A DNA stretch of 64,000 nt from CAZTAO01 sp964611645 (GCA_964611645.1 CAZTAO010000018.1:20650-84649), one strand, 5' to 3'; positions 1 through 8,264 are shown, numbered from the stretch's first letter. Notes: generated by a model from the sequence alone, not told the origin. A program made the numbers and translations.

Positions 1-807
1 CTCTTCTTCGACGATGTTCAGCATCACTTCGCGCATCGCAAACATGTTCACAATCGGCTGGATATCCTTGAAACCCTCAAATGAGATTCGATCTTTCGCG
101 GACTCGATCTCCTTGAGGATGGCTTCCCTGTGCCACTCCGCGTCCAGCTTCACGCGGTCGATAAACCCCGCGTGGTCGATCTGGAGGACCTCTATATTGT
201 ATCGCTCAAGGAGTTCGGACTCGTTGACGATAGTGGTCCAGAAGAAGTCGATCCGCTGGCCGATCTGACCGATCCGCAGCTTCTTCACCCGTTTGACCAC
301 GTTCGCGGCCCGCATAAATGTGTCGAAGCCGTCGGTGAATGCTTCGTCGTCTATGCCGCAGTTCTCGATGTAGGTGAACTTCGCGCCTAGCTTGCGCATT
401 ACCTTGCTGGACGCGAAGAGGCCGCAGAGGGTGTCGCGGGCGCGGGTGCCGTCGGGCAGGGGGGCATCATCTCGCGGGCCCCAGAGCAGGGTCGGCACGC
501 CGAGATCACGCGCGATCACTCCCGCCGCGCTCTCGGTGCCGAAGTTGCAGTGAGGTAGGAACAGCGCATCGATATTGCTGCTCTTGAGGTGATCGACCAC
601 TGCCTCCACATCCTTGTGTGAGCGCACCACGCCGTCCTTGATAACCTCATCTGTCCCCACAAAGTCCACATTCCAGCCTCGGAGCTTGTCCACGAGGAGG
701 CCCTTGTAACGCAGCGCCTCCTCGTGGCTGAACACGAATTTCCCTATAGGACAAAACCCCAGCTTGGGGGGGATGGTTCTCTTGTTGAATCGAGTTTTTG
801 GTTCCAT
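1..807 (-). CDS. L-fucose/L-arabinose isomerase-like protein (C-terminus beyond window)
   Basis: The minus-strand frame is open from an ATG at 805-807 to the window edge, giving 269 N-terminal residues; the stop codon lies outside. The SD GAGGT is about 8 bases upstream. The protein starts MEPKTRFNKRTIPPKLGFCP and carries LPHCNFGTESAAG followed by LLWGPRDDAPLPDGTRARDT, the pattern of the N-terminal domains of L-fucose isomerase-like proteins (aldose-ketose isomerisation, cytoplasm). The metal-binding residues would be in the missing C-terminal part, so activity cannot be judged. It lies downstream of the FGGY kinase on the same strand, which suits an isomerase-kinase sugar pathway. The substrate is not determined; family assignment is from recalled similarity. 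Confidence 0.75.
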   Translation of the reverse strand, partial: MEPKTRFNKRTIPPKLGFCPIGKFVFSHEEALRYKGLLVDKLRGWNVDFVGTDEVIKDGVVRSHKDVEAVVDHLKSSNIDALFLPHCNFGTESAAGVIARDLGVPTLLWGPRDDAPLPDGTRARDTLCGLFASSKVMRKLGAKFTYIENCGIDDEAFTDGFDTFMRAANVVKRVKKLRIGQIGQRIDFFWTTIVNESELLERYNIEVLQIDHAGFIDRVKLDAEWHREAILKEIESAKDRISFEGFKDIQPIVNMFAMREVMLNIVEEE

Positions 808-852
808 TGGTCTGACCTCGTTGTCTGCTATTGCGCTCGCCATTCGGGTCTC

Positions 853-946
853 GTGGTTTCGACTTCGCTCAACCAGCGGACGCCGTGCGTTGACTGGTTT
901 CGACTTCGCTCAACCAGCGACCCCGTTCGTTGAGCGAAGTCGAAAC
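853..946. repeat. Cluster of three copies of the TTTCGACTTCGCTCAACCAG repeat
   Basis: Two direct copies (855-878 and 896-919) and one inverted copy (928-946) lie between the kinase and the isomerase-like gene. The outer copies can pair as a hairpin. The same unit recurs at 7707-7755 (inverted pair), 41582-41605, and inside coding sequence at 60008-60033 and 61934-61957. Confidence 0.9.
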
Positions 947-987
947 GAACCTACCTATACCACCTATCACCCATAACCCAACACCCA

Positions 988-2514
988 TCACCTGCCCCGC
1001 GTTATCCCGTGCATCAACTGCCTTGCTTTGCCCAGGGAGTTGTAAAGTTCCTTGAATACCACGAAGCGCTCTTCGTGTTTGGCGACGACGCTTGGGTTGG
1101 GGGTGAATGTGCGCTCGGGTTTCGCCCACTTGGCGGCTTGTTCCTGCATATCGAACAGGCCCATTCCGTGGCCCAGGACCAGCGCCGCGCCGAGGCAGGT
1201 GGACTCCCTCACCGACATCGTGGTCAGCGGGATTCCCAGCACATCCGCCTTCATCTGCAGCAGGTCGGCGCTCTTCGCTCCGCCGCCGATCACCCGCAGT
1301 TCGTTGATGCTGAACCCGGCGTCTGCGAGGATCGAGAGGTTCCACTTCATATCGTAGGTAATGCCGTCGATGAACGCCCTCAGCACCTCCGCGCGGGTGG
1401 TTGCGAGGTTCATCCCAAACAGCAACCCGGCCCCGGTGGCGTCGAAGTGCGGGGTGCCGGTGGGGCCGAAGTGGGGCAGCATCACCAGGTCCGCAGGCTC
1501 CCGGGACGCCGCAGCAATTATCAGGTCGTATGGGTCCTGGCCGTTTGCTTTGGCCTCGGCGGTCTCGCTGGTGGCGAACTGGTCCCGCACCCACCGCAAT
1601 ATGCTGCCGCCGGTCATTGTAAAGGCGACTGTGGTGTAGAGGTTGGGGATGACGTGCGGGTAGGTCGGCAGGTTGCCCGCCATCAGTTCGGGGCTGAGGA
1701 TGAAATCGGGAATGGCGGGGGAGATTGCCTCGGACGTGCCTAGGGAATACGCCGCGAAACCAGCCGATGCCGCGCCGCAGCCCAAGGCTCCGGCGATCTG
1801 GTCGTGGCCGCTGACCGCCACCTGCACATCGCTGCCCAGCCCCAGTTCCCTGGCGACTTCCGGCTTGACCTTGCCCTGCACCGTGCCGCTCGGAGCGACA
1901 GTGGGCATCTTCTCTTCCGGCAGGCCGAGCAGGTCCATTATCTCTTTGGACCACTGCTTCTTGCCGACATCGAAGAACATTGTTCTGGAGGCCAGAGTGT
2001 AGTCTGTGACGCACTCTCCGGTGAGCATGTAGGCAAGCAGGTCTGAATAGAACAGGAACTTGGCTGAGCGCTCCCACTGTTCAGGTTTGTTATCCTTTAC
2101 CCACAAAAACTTATACAGCGAATACATCGGATAGGCGGTGTGGCCGGTGATCCGATAGAGCTTCTCTATCCCGAACGCCTCGCTCCAGGGCTTCACGTAA
2201 GGCTCGGGTCTGGAGTCGGAGAAGGAGATGGAGTTGCTGATGAGATTCCCGTTTTCGTCCAGGCTGGTGAATGACTCGCCCTGAGACGCTGTGCCGATCC
2301 CCTGCACAGGGTCACCCGACGGTGCCTTCCGGGCAACCTCCGCGATTACCTCAAAGGAAGCCCGCATCACCTGGCTGGAGTCCAGTTCGCAAGCCCCCGG
2401 CGCGGGAAACACCGACGGATACTCCCGGTAAGCCGAAGCGATCACGCTGCCCGCGCCATCGAAGAGCACCGCCTTAACCCCGGTAGTCCCAATATCAACA
2501 CCCATCAAGCTCAT
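988..2514 (-). CDS. FGGY-family carbohydrate kinase (xylulokinase/fuculokinase-like)
   Basis: A 508-residue sugar kinase that phosphorylates a pentose, deoxyhexose or related keto-sugar with ATP in the cytoplasm. Visible features are the N-terminal phosphate-binding motif DIGTTGVKA (residues 7-15), the catalytic-base segment SGHDQIAGALG with Asp238, the second-domain adenosine segment VIGGGAKS (408-415), and the conserved CLGAA near 440. Length is normal for the family. The isomerase-like gene follows on the same strand, separated by a repeat cluster, so the two probably handle one sugar in succession. FGGY substrate specificity cannot be read from these motifs. The start ATG is the first of MSLMGVDIGT; the ATG at codon 4 is an alternative. 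Confidence 0.88.
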   Translation of the reverse strand: MSLMGVDIGTTGVKAVLFDGAGSVIASAYREYPSVFPAPGACELDSSQVMRASFEVIAEVARKAPSGDPVQGIGTASQGESFTSLDENGNLISNSISFSDSRPEPYVKPWSEAFGIEKLYRITGHTAYPMYSLYKFLWVKDNKPEQWERSAKFLFYSDLLAYMLTGECVTDYTLASRTMFFDVGKKQWSKEIMDLLGLPEEKMPTVAPSGTVQGKVKPEVARELGLGSDVQVAVSGHDQIAGALGCGAASAGFAAYSLGTSEAISPAIPDFILSPELMAGNLPTYPHVIPNLYTTVAFTMTGGSILRWVRDQFATSETAEAKANGQDPYDLIIAAASREPADLVMLPHFGPTGTPHFDATGAGLLFGMNLATTRAEVLRAFIDGITYDMKWNLSILADAGFSINELRVIGGGAKSADLLQMKADVLGIPLTTMSVRESTCLGAALVLGHGMGLFDMQEQAAKWAKPERTFTPNPSVVAKHEERFVVFKELYNSLGKARQLMHGITRGR

Positions 2515-2526
2515 AGTTTCACCCCT

Positions 2527-2600
2527 AGTTCTGGTTGTCGGTTGTCGGTTGTCGGTTGTCGGTTGACAGTTGACGGTTGTCAGTCGACAGTCGACAGTCT
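2527..2600. repeat. 7-bp tandem repeat tract (GGTTGTC / GGTTGAC)
   Basis: Four perfect GGTTGTC units are followed by degenerate units (GGTTGAC, AGTTGAC, AGTCGAC). Related tracts occur at 6195-6240, 7681-7702, 10868-10946 (other strand), 35702-35733 and 63888-63919. All are intergenic and next to other repeat families. Confidence 0.9.
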
Positions 2601-2603
2601 TTT

Positions 2604-2636
2604 GTCATTCTGAGCGAAGCGAAGAATCTGCTTTTG
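2604..2636. repeat. Dispersed repeat GTCATTCTGAGCGAAGCGAA... overlapping a gene end
   Basis: Single copy of the family also seen as inverted pairs at 6245-6317 and 30051-30133 and as a half copy at 10833-10862. Read on the minus strand it supplies the last residues (ADSSLRSE) and the stop codon of the adjoining membrane protein. Confidence 0.85.
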
Positions 2637-3093
2637 GTTCGACGTCGGCTGGTCCGATAGCTTGTGCGGGACGTCGCCGCCCGGCTACCCAGCCCCCCAA
2701 GACCGACAGGCAGACCGAAACAAACCACACGACGCAGACGTGTACCGACTGTCTCAATACGTCGTCCGGTTGTAGCGGCGGGTCTAGACTGTTTCCTGTC
2801 GACCTCGGCATCATGAGAACTAGAGCCGACAGGATGATAGCCAGGCATAGTCCGGCAACCGCTGCGGCAACTAGGCTCCGATCCTTGCTGATCCTGACAT
2901 ATGCGAGCCCTGCGATGTAAAACGACAACAGCCCAACCACGGCTATGGCAGCAGCAATCATGCGCACTGCCGTGTCCGTGCCGAATCCCTGGGAGGCAGT
3001 ATCAGTGCAAGCAATGAGCAAGCCAATCGCTAGTGTCCATACCACGGCGCTGCCAATTACGACCAGTAACAGGATGCCAAAGTTGCGCAGCAT
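2605..3093 (-). CDS. Four-helix membrane protein, paralogue B
   Basis: A 162-residue predicted inner-membrane protein of unknown function. The preferred start is the ATG at 3093 (MLRNFGILLLVV), because GGAGGAG lies 6-7 bases upstream; an ATG at 3111 (MSEEKT) overlaps the upstream stop as TGATG and is possible. Four hydrophobic segments lie at about residues 5-27, 43-65, 77-97 and 120-142, and the last is followed by LSVLGGWVAGRRRPA. The same start and the same GGWVAGRRRPA end occur in the upstream gene, so this is a tandem duplication. The C-terminal ADSSLRSE comes from a dispersed repeat, so the ancestral end has been replaced. I do not recognise the family. Confidence 0.7.
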   Translation of the reverse strand: MLRNFGILLLVVIGSAVVWTLAIGLLIACTDTASQGFGTDTAVRMIAAAIAVVGLLSFYIAGLAYVRISKDRSLVAAAVAGLCLAIILSALVLMMPRSTGNSLDPPLQPDDVLRQSVHVCVVWFVSVCLSVLGGWVAGRRRPAQAIGPADVEPKADSSLRSE

Positions 3094-3110
3094 TGTTTTC
3101 TCCTCCGACA

Positions 3111-3593
3111 TCAGACCGTCGGGCCATCTGGCTCGCCTGCAGCATCTTGAGTTGCACGCAGAGCAGGACGACGCCGCCCGGCTACCCAGCCTCCCAGCGT
3201 GGAGAGCGAGGCTGGAACGATAAGAATTGCTATTGGCATCAGGTGTTGCCACGGCGAGGGTTCGGGCCGCGTTGCTCGGCCTTCATCGGTTACCGACAAC
3301 GTCGTACCCATTATGGCCATTGCAGCCACCAATGCCAGCCCAACCATCGCTGCGCGAACAAGACTGCGGTCGCCACTGAGTCTGGCATAGGCAAAACCGG
3401 CACTATAGAACAAGACCAAGCCCACTACAATAATAGTAAACTCGACCACGGAATTAGTATCTTGAAAACCGAAACTCCGACGAAGCACGTCGATGTGACT
3501 GATCGCCACCTCCGACGCCACCTCAGCCACCAGCGTCCATAACACCGCACTGGCAATGACCACTACCGCGAAGATGCCAAAGTTACGCAGCAT
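3111..3593 (-). CDS. Four-helix membrane protein, paralogue A
   Basis: A 160-residue membrane protein beginning MLRNFGIFAVVVIASAVLW, with four hydrophobic segments and the C-terminal signature LSTLGGWVAGRRRPALRA. The start at 3593 has GGGGGAG about 7 bases upstream; a GTG at 3608 is in frame but lies in the SD. Its TGA shares a base with a possible ATG of the next gene, so the pair is probably translated together. The similarity at both ends shows tandem duplication with divergence in the extracytoplasmic loops. Function unknown. Confidence 0.7.
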   Translation of the reverse strand: MLRNFGIFAVVVIASAVLWTLVAEVASEVAISHIDVLRRSFGFQDTNSVVEFTIIVVGLVLFYSAGFAYARLSGDRSLVRAAMVGLALVAAMAIMGTTLSVTDEGRATRPEPSPWQHLMPIAILIVPASLSTLGGWVAGRRRPALRATQDAAGEPDGPTV

Positions 3594-3616
3594 TGCTTTC
3601 TCCCCCACCTCAGAAG

Positions 3617-3656
3617 CCCCTCACCCCGCCCCTCTCCCGGGCGCGGGAGAGGGGGT
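3617..3656. repeat. Palindromic CCCTCTCCC...GGGAGAGGG repeat
   Basis: Stem CCTCTCCCGGGCGCGGGAGAGG preceded by CCCCTCACCCC. One of many copies (also 4916-4959, 26237-26280, 30799-30838, 39262-39355, 59381-59402). It sits just upstream of the membrane-protein start. Confidence 0.8.
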
Positions 3657-3676
3657 TCTCGCGCCCTTCGCGATTC

Positions 3677-4855
3677 TCACTCGTTAACAATCCTCAACCT
3701 GAAAGTCTGCTGGTGGATTGATTGGTCTACTGTGCCGTAGGCGTCGTCTGAGCCTATGTGACCTATTATTATGAACTTGCCGTCCTTTAGGCGGATGCCT
3801 TTGGGGTAGTATGCGGTGCCGGGGAGGTCCAGCTTGGTCCAGGTCTTGCCTTTGTCGGCTGTCCAGTGGGTGCCTTCGGTCGAGAAGTGCAGGATTATGC
3901 CCTCCGGGGTCTGGAGCATAAGCGGGTAGCCACTGTGCGGGAACGGTGCCTGCGACCAGGGACCGGCTATGAATGTCTTGCCGGACTTCTTTGCAATGCT
4001 CTGCTGGCGGTCGCTGTACCACCAGCTTGCAGGCGGGGTCGGGCCCATCGGGTTAGCGCCGGGTGGCAGCGTAACCTGGTGGTCCGGAAGATGCTCGGAG
4101 CGGTGGACCCACAGCAGGTCGCCGTTGTCCAGTTCGCAGAAGTCGCTCTCCTCGCACCCGCCCTCGCGGTATGGCACAAGTACGATCGGCTTGCTCCAGC
4201 TCTTGCCTTTGTCTGCAGAGACAAACATCATCTTGGTCAGCGGGCTGTCGACCCGGATATCGCCGGAGGTGGGAGTGCCCTTGAACCTCTTCTGGCACCC
4301 GGCAAACAGCACCAGCCTGCCGTCTTTGAGGGGCTTGATAAGCGTGGGCCAGCAGCGGTATTCATCCGCGGGCATAAAGTAGACCGGCTTGCCCCAGGTC
4401 CTTCCCTTATCTGTGGAGCGCTGGGTGTAGCCGGATTCTTTCATGTCATCCAGCGGCCACACGGGGCGGACCATAGTCCAATTCGGCAGCACAGCCATCC
4501 CGCGCCCGGAGGTCCGGGATAGGGAGAAGTATGTGTAGCCGGACGCAATCTGCTCGCCGCCGCGGTCCAGCGTAACAACCTTCCAGGTCTTGCCCTCATC
4601 CTTGGATTCCATCATCGGGCAGGTGGAGACTGTCTTGTCCTTGGGGCCGGTCAACTGCCGGAAGTCGCACTGCAGAGTGCCGTCCGGAAGCTGCCAGAGG
4701 CCAACCCACGAAGTGTAGCCCGGAGTTTCCGGCGAGTGGTAGATGGTCTTCGCCTCGTAATCATAGACCTCTACTTTGATTCCCGCATTGGCCTTGCGCC
4801 CGGAAACCGAGCAGACAATGCACACCAGCGCTAATAGTACGATAAGTCTGATCAT
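3677..4855 (-). CDS. Secreted Asp-box (BNR) sialidase-family protein 1
   Basis: A 392-residue exported six-bladed-propeller protein, likely a glycan hydrolase. Four Asp boxes (S/T-x-D-x-G-x-x-W) are visible at about residues 84-91, 147-154, 213-220 and 332-339. The N-terminus MIRLIVLLALVCIVCSV followed by SGRKANA looks like a signal peptide. The start at 4855 is chosen over an in-frame upstream start because the first 28 residues of the longer form (MGEGWGEG...) are translated dispersed repeat, and AGGTAAC precedes the ATG. The paralogue downstream in coordinates (5008-6174) is about half identical by eye. Family membership is clear; activity on sialic acid is not shown, and related propellers cleave other glycans. 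Confidence 0.85.
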   Translation of the reverse strand: MIRLIVLLALVCIVCSVSGRKANAGIKVEVYDYEAKTIYHSPETPGYTSWVGLWQLPDGTLQCDFRQLTGPKDKTVSTCPMMESKDEGKTWKVVTLDRGGEQIASGYTYFSLSRTSGRGMAVLPNWTMVRPVWPLDDMKESGYTQRSTDKGRTWGKPVYFMPADEYRCWPTLIKPLKDGRLVLFAGCQKRFKGTPTSGDIRVDSPLTKMMFVSADKGKSWSKPIVLVPYREGGCEESDFCELDNGDLLWVHRSEHLPDHQVTLPPGANPMGPTPPASWWYSDRQQSIAKKSGKTFIAGPWSQAPFPHSGYPLMLQTPEGIILHFSTEGTHWTADKGKTWTKLDLPGTAYYPKGIRLKDGKFIIIGHIGSDDAYGTVDQSIHQQTFRLRIVNE

Positions 4856-4915
4856 TCTCGTTGTTACCTGGCTTTCTGTATCTAGTAGGAATGTCCATGG
4901 TTGATACGCAGTAAG

Positions 4916-4959
4916 CCCCTCACCCCAGCCCTCTCCCACTGCGGTGGGCGAGGGAGTTG
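4916..4959. repeat. Palindromic CCCTCTCCC...GGGCGAGGG repeat
   Basis: Copy of the same family as at 3617-3656, lying between the two sialidase-like genes and running into the over-extended frame of the first one. Confidence 0.75.
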
Positions 4960-5007
4960 CTCGCGACTCTGCTTTCCACTTTCCGCTCTCCGCTTTCTAC
5001 TGAGCCG

Positions 5008-6174
5008 TCACTCCGCAACCATTCTCAGCTTGAAGGACTGCTGGAAGATGGACTGGTCTACTGTGCCGTAGGCGTCGTCACCGCCTACGTGACCTATGAT
5101 GATGATCTTGCCGTCCTTTAGCTGCATTCCCTTGGGGTAGTATGCCGTGCCTGGGATGTCCAGCTTTGTCCAGGTTTTGCCAACATTACTTGTCCAGTAT
5201 ATGCCATCCGTGGCGCAGTGCAGGACCAGGTTCTCCTGGGTCTTGATGACCAGCGGATAGCCGCTGTGTGGGAACGGAGCCTGCTCCACCGGGCCGGGGA
5301 TGAATGTTTTGCCGGACTTCTTGGTGACGCTCTGCTGGCGGTCGCTCCAACCGAAGCTTGCCGGGGGGGTCGGGCCCATTCTGGCGCCAAGCGGATGGAT
5401 AGGGACTTCCTTGCCGGGATAATGCTCGGACCGGTGCACCCAGAAGAGGTTGCCGTTATCGAGCTCCGCGAAGTCGCTCTCCTCGCACTCGCCTTCTCCC
5501 GGGGGAACCAGGGCGATGGGTTTGCTCCAGGTCTTGCCTTTGTCGTCCGACACGAACATCACTTTGTCCATATTGTTGATGGGATAGTTCATGTCGGTGG
5601 GTTGGCCGACAGACCGCTTCCAGCAGCCTGCGTACAGCACCAGCCTGCCATCACTCAGCGGCTTGATGAGGGTCGGCCAGCAGCGGTACTCGGCAGCCGG
5701 GAGGAAGTAGATGGGGTCGCTCCAAGTCTTGCCACGGTCGGTGGACCGCACCACGTAGCCCGTGGTCATATCAGTGGATACACCGGTCGGCCACACCGGG
5801 CGGACCATCGTCCAGTCCTTCAGCACGGCCATTCCGCGACCGGAGTTCTGCGACATCTGGAAGATCCCGCCGGAGCCGGTGCCTTCGCCCTGCCTGTCGG
5901 TGGTGACTTTCCAGGTCTCGCCCTTGTCCTTGGATTCCATCAGCGGGCAGGTGGAGACTGTCTTGTCCTTGGGGCCGGTTACCTGGCGGAAGTCGCAGTA
6001 GAGCGTGCCGTCGGGCATTTCCCAGAACCCCACCCACGAGGTGTAGCCGGGGGTCTCGGGCGAGTGGTAGATAGTCTTGCTCTTGTAGTCATAAGCCTCG
6101 ATCTTGAGGCCCGCGTTAGCCTTGCATCCGGTGACTATGCAGATCAGCGCCAGTAGTGCGATTAGTTTGATCAT
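5008..6174 (-). CDS. Asp-box (BNR) sialidase-family lipoprotein 2
   Basis: A 388-residue paralogue of the preceding gene, sharing blocks such as SPETPGYTSWVG, CDFRQVTGPKDKTVSTCP, YRCWPTLIKPL and GTAYYPKG. Asp boxes read SKDKGETW, STDRGKTW, SDDKGKTW and a degenerate TSNVGKTW. The N-terminus MIKLIALLALICIVTGC has a lipobox (VTGC), so this copy is probably a lipid-anchored protein while its partner seems freely exported. AAAGGCAAG precedes the ATG. Tandem duplication with different anchoring suggests surface-bound and released versions of one activity. Substrate unknown. Confidence 0.85.
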   Translation of the reverse strand: MIKLIALLALICIVTGCKANAGLKIEAYDYKSKTIYHSPETPGYTSWVGFWEMPDGTLYCDFRQVTGPKDKTVSTCPLMESKDKGETWKVTTDRQGEGTGSGGIFQMSQNSGRGMAVLKDWTMVRPVWPTGVSTDMTTGYVVRSTDRGKTWSDPIYFLPAAEYRCWPTLIKPLSDGRLVLYAGCWKRSVGQPTDMNYPINNMDKVMFVSDDKGKTWSKPIALVPPGEGECEESDFAELDNGNLFWVHRSEHYPGKEVPIHPLGARMGPTPPASFGWSDRQQSVTKKSGKTFIPGPVEQAPFPHSGYPLVIKTQENLVLHCATDGIYWTSNVGKTWTKLDIPGTAYYPKGMQLKDGKIIIIGHVGGDDAYGTVDQSIFQQSFKLRMVAE

Positions 6175-6194
6175 CTTTGTTACTTGCCTTTCTT

Positions 6195-6370
6195 GGTTGA
6201 CGGTTGTCGGTTGACGGTCGGCAGTCGGCAGTCGACAGTCATTTGTCGTTCCGAGCTTGCGAGGAATCTGCTTCTCCCGACCAGTCCAACAGCAGATTCC
6301 TCCTTCGTCGGAATGACAGAGTCTATACGTATCGATGGTCCGACCGACGACCTTCGACCGACGACCGCTA
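6195..6370. repeat. Composite repeat: 7-mer tract plus inverted pair of TCATTCCGAG...AATCTGCT element
   Basis: 6195-6240 holds GGTTGAC/GGTTGTC-like units. 6245-6317 is a long inverted repeat with arms GTCGTTCCGAGCTTGCGAGG and AGCAGATTCCTCCTTCGTCG plus GAATGAC. 6333-6370 has CGACCGACGACC-type units. No gene is seen here. Confidence 0.85.
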
Positions 6371-7606
6371 CTTTCTATACTTCCCCAAATCCACCAGATC
6401 CTTCACCAGCACATCGCTCCCCGTGGCTATGGATTTGTTGGCGGCTATGCCTGTCAGGATGCTTACTGCTCCGGCGTAGGAGCCTGCCTGGTAGCCCAGC
6501 GGGTCGGATTCCGCGCCCTCGAATAGCATCTGGAGCAGCTTGTCGTCACCACCTCCGTGGCCTCCGGTGGCTTTGGGGACAGTGTAACTTATTCGCTGTT
6601 TGCGGCGGTCGAAGACGTCGAAGTAGAAAGCCGGTTCCTGCGCGTGGACTCCGCTGCCGTACTCGTTGGCCTCCAGCCTGCCGTTTGTGCCGTTGATGGC
6701 TATCCGGTAGCCTTCCCAGGGTGAGTGGGCTGTGAGGGAGTAGCTCATGATCGCGCCTTCGTTGTATCTCACATTGACGCTCATCGAGTCTTCAATGTCT
6801 ATCTCATCGGCGAACACGCATCTGTCGCGGTAGTAGCCGTCGGCGCTCTCGCAATCGAAATACATGCGCTTGGTGAACGGGTCCGCGGTGATGTCCCAGT
6901 AGAACTCGCAGGTCTTTTTGTACTGGCAGGTGTGGCAGCGTTCGCCGCGTTCCTTGCGGGTGGGGCCGTAGAAACGCCGCGTGCCGTAAGCCATAACCTG
7001 CTCAGGCTCCTGCTGTATCCACCAGTTGACCAGGTCGAAGTGGTGGGTGGCTTTGTGGACCAATAGCCCGCCGGAGTTTTCCTTGCGGCGATGCCAGCGG
7101 CGGAAGTAGTCCGCGCCGTGGCTGGTATCCAGCAGATACTCGAAGTGAACGCTCAGCACCTCGCCCACCGCCCCTTCCATTATAGCCTGCTTGATGGCCG
7201 TGGAGAACGGGGCGTAGCGGTAGTTGAATGTGACGATTATCTTCCGGCCGGTGCGCTTTTCGGCTTCGAGGATGGCGTTGCACTTGTCGGCGTCGATGGT
7301 CATGGGTTTTTCGGTGATGACATCGGCCCCCGCTTCCATCGCCTTGATCGCATACTCGTGGTGGTAGCGGTCCATGGTGGTAATTATGACCGCGTCGGGC
7401 TTGGTTTCCGCCAGCATCTTGTCGCAGTCGGTGTAAGACGGAGCCACCGCCCCCGAAAGCTCCTTCAGGGCATCTATGCGCAGCGGGTTGGTATCGAAAA
7501 CCCCCACCACCTCCGCCGACTCCCCGAAAGTCTCAACCATGGGCTTTGCGAACATATAGGTAGCCCTGCCGCTCGCCCCAACCAACGCATATCTCTTCAC
7601 CGCCAT
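6368..7606 (-). CDS. Gfo/Idh/MocA-family oxidoreductase with cysteine cluster
   Basis: A 412-residue NAD(P)-dependent sugar dehydrogenase-type protein. The start at 7606 (MAVKRYALVGASGRA) has GGGAGG upstream and removes ten unlikely residues. The Rossmann motif is VGASGRA (residues 9-15), the family EKP motif is at 99-101, and the active-site helix HKATHHFDLVNWW lies at about 184-196. An insert in the C-terminal domain has five cysteines (about 224, 227, 233, 252, 263) in a CxxC...C...C...C pattern that could bind a metal. Such inserts are known in some MviM-like proteins. The substrate is unknown; the glycan-active neighbours suggest sugar oxidation. Confidence 0.85.
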   Translation of the reverse strand: MAVKRYALVGASGRATYMFAKPMVETFGESAEVVGVFDTNPLRIDALKELSGAVAPSYTDCDKMLAETKPDAVIITTMDRYHHEYAIKAMEAGADVITEKPMTIDADKCNAILEAEKRTGRKIIVTFNYRYAPFSTAIKQAIMEGAVGEVLSVHFEYLLDTSHGADYFRRWHRRKENSGGLLVHKATHHFDLVNWWIQQEPEQVMAYGTRRFYGPTRKERGERCHTCQYKKTCEFYWDITADPFTKRMYFDCESADGYYRDRCVFADEIDIEDSMSVNVRYNEGAIMSYSLTAHSPWEGYRIAINGTNGRLEANEYGSGVHAQEPAFYFDVFDRRKQRISYTVPKATGGHGGGDDKLLQMLFEGAESDPLGYQAGSYAGAVSILTGIAANKSIATGSDVLVKDLVDLGKYRK

Positions 7607-7680
7607 CAGACCAACCGCCTCCCAGTGAGTATTCAAGTAAGTTTACCACGCGCGGACTGTGAGTTCAAAGTTGGGGGGTT

Positions 7681-7755
7681 ACGGTTGACGGTTGACGGTT
7701 GGGTTCGTTTCGACTTCGCTCAACGAACGGGCGCTGGTTGAGCGAAGTCGAAACC
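7681..7755. repeat. 7-mer tract followed by inverted pair of TTTCGACTTCGCTCAAC
   Basis: 7681-7702 holds three ACGGTTG units. The arms at 7707-7724 and 7736-7755 are near-perfect inverted copies around an 11-base centre, able to form a long hairpin upstream of the oxidoreductase. Confidence 0.85.
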
Positions 7756-7796
7756 AGGTATGCGGCCGACTGTGGACTGTTGACTGCCCACCCCCT

Positions 7797-8264
7797 TCAC
7801 CTCATCGGCCTTCGGGTTACCTCCGAAACGTAGACTTCGTACCAGCCGGCGTAGGGGCCTTGTTTGTAGGCTTGGCGGAGGCGGAGGCAGGCTGACCTTA
7901 GCGAATTGAGGACCGCGGATGGGAGCCTGCCGGTCATTCTTGCGATGGTGTGGCAGCCGAGCCCCTCCAGCGTCAGCCGAACGCACGCTTCCTGGCGGGA
8001 TGACAGACCGGCCACCTCTATGAGGTAGCGGAGGTGAAGCTCGAATGCGAGGTCGTCGGCTTCGCGGGGGATGCCCGGAGGGCCGAGGGCGGGCGCGCGC
8101 CTGCGGTCGTTGCACATCAGCCGCCGAAGCTGGTGTTGGGAAAGGCAGGCGACCTTTCTGCCAAGCAGCCGCTTGCGGGAAAGATGGGCATCCGCCTGAG
8201 TGTCCAGCCAGCCGGAAAGGTCCGGGGAGAGATCGGCAGGGGGAGTGGGAGAATTAACGAGCAT
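7797..8264 (-). CDS. Sigma-70 region 4-like helix-turn-helix protein
   Basis: A 155-residue basic protein. Residues about 90-130 (LSSRQEACVRLTLEGLGCHT followed by IARMTGRLPSAVLNSLRSAC) resemble a sigma region 4 / LuxR-type helix-turn-helix: the L-S-x-R-Q start, a conserved glycine turn and a recognition helix. No region 2 is visible, so it is not a complete sigma factor; it may be a DNA-binding regulator of the kind found fused to or descended from ECF sigma factors. The SD GGAGGT lies 7 bases before the ATG. A 636-bp repeat-filled gap lies upstream. Target unknown. Confidence 0.65.
   Translation of the reverse strand: MLVNSPTPPADLSPDLSGWLDTQADAHLSRKRLLGRKVACLSQHQLRRLMCNDRRRAPALGPPGIPREADDLAFELHLRYLIEVAGLSSRQEACVRLTLEGLGCHTIARMTGRLPSAVLNSLRSACLRLRQAYKQGPYAGWYEVYVSEVTRRPMR

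Noticed and set aside
869..2077. 402-codon minus-strand frame overlapping the FGGY kinase
   Set aside because: Arg/Pro/His-rich translation typical of an out-of-frame shadow; the kinase frame has all motifs.
2527..2600. 7-mer tandem tract considered as a CRISPR or origin iteron array
   Set aside because: Units are 7 bp without spacers, no cas genes and no replication initiator are nearby, and similar tracts occur at several sites.
5218..6156. 312-codon plus-strand frame opposite the second Asp-box gene
   Set aside because: The minus strand has clear Asp boxes, a lipobox and an SD; the plus frame is its mirror.
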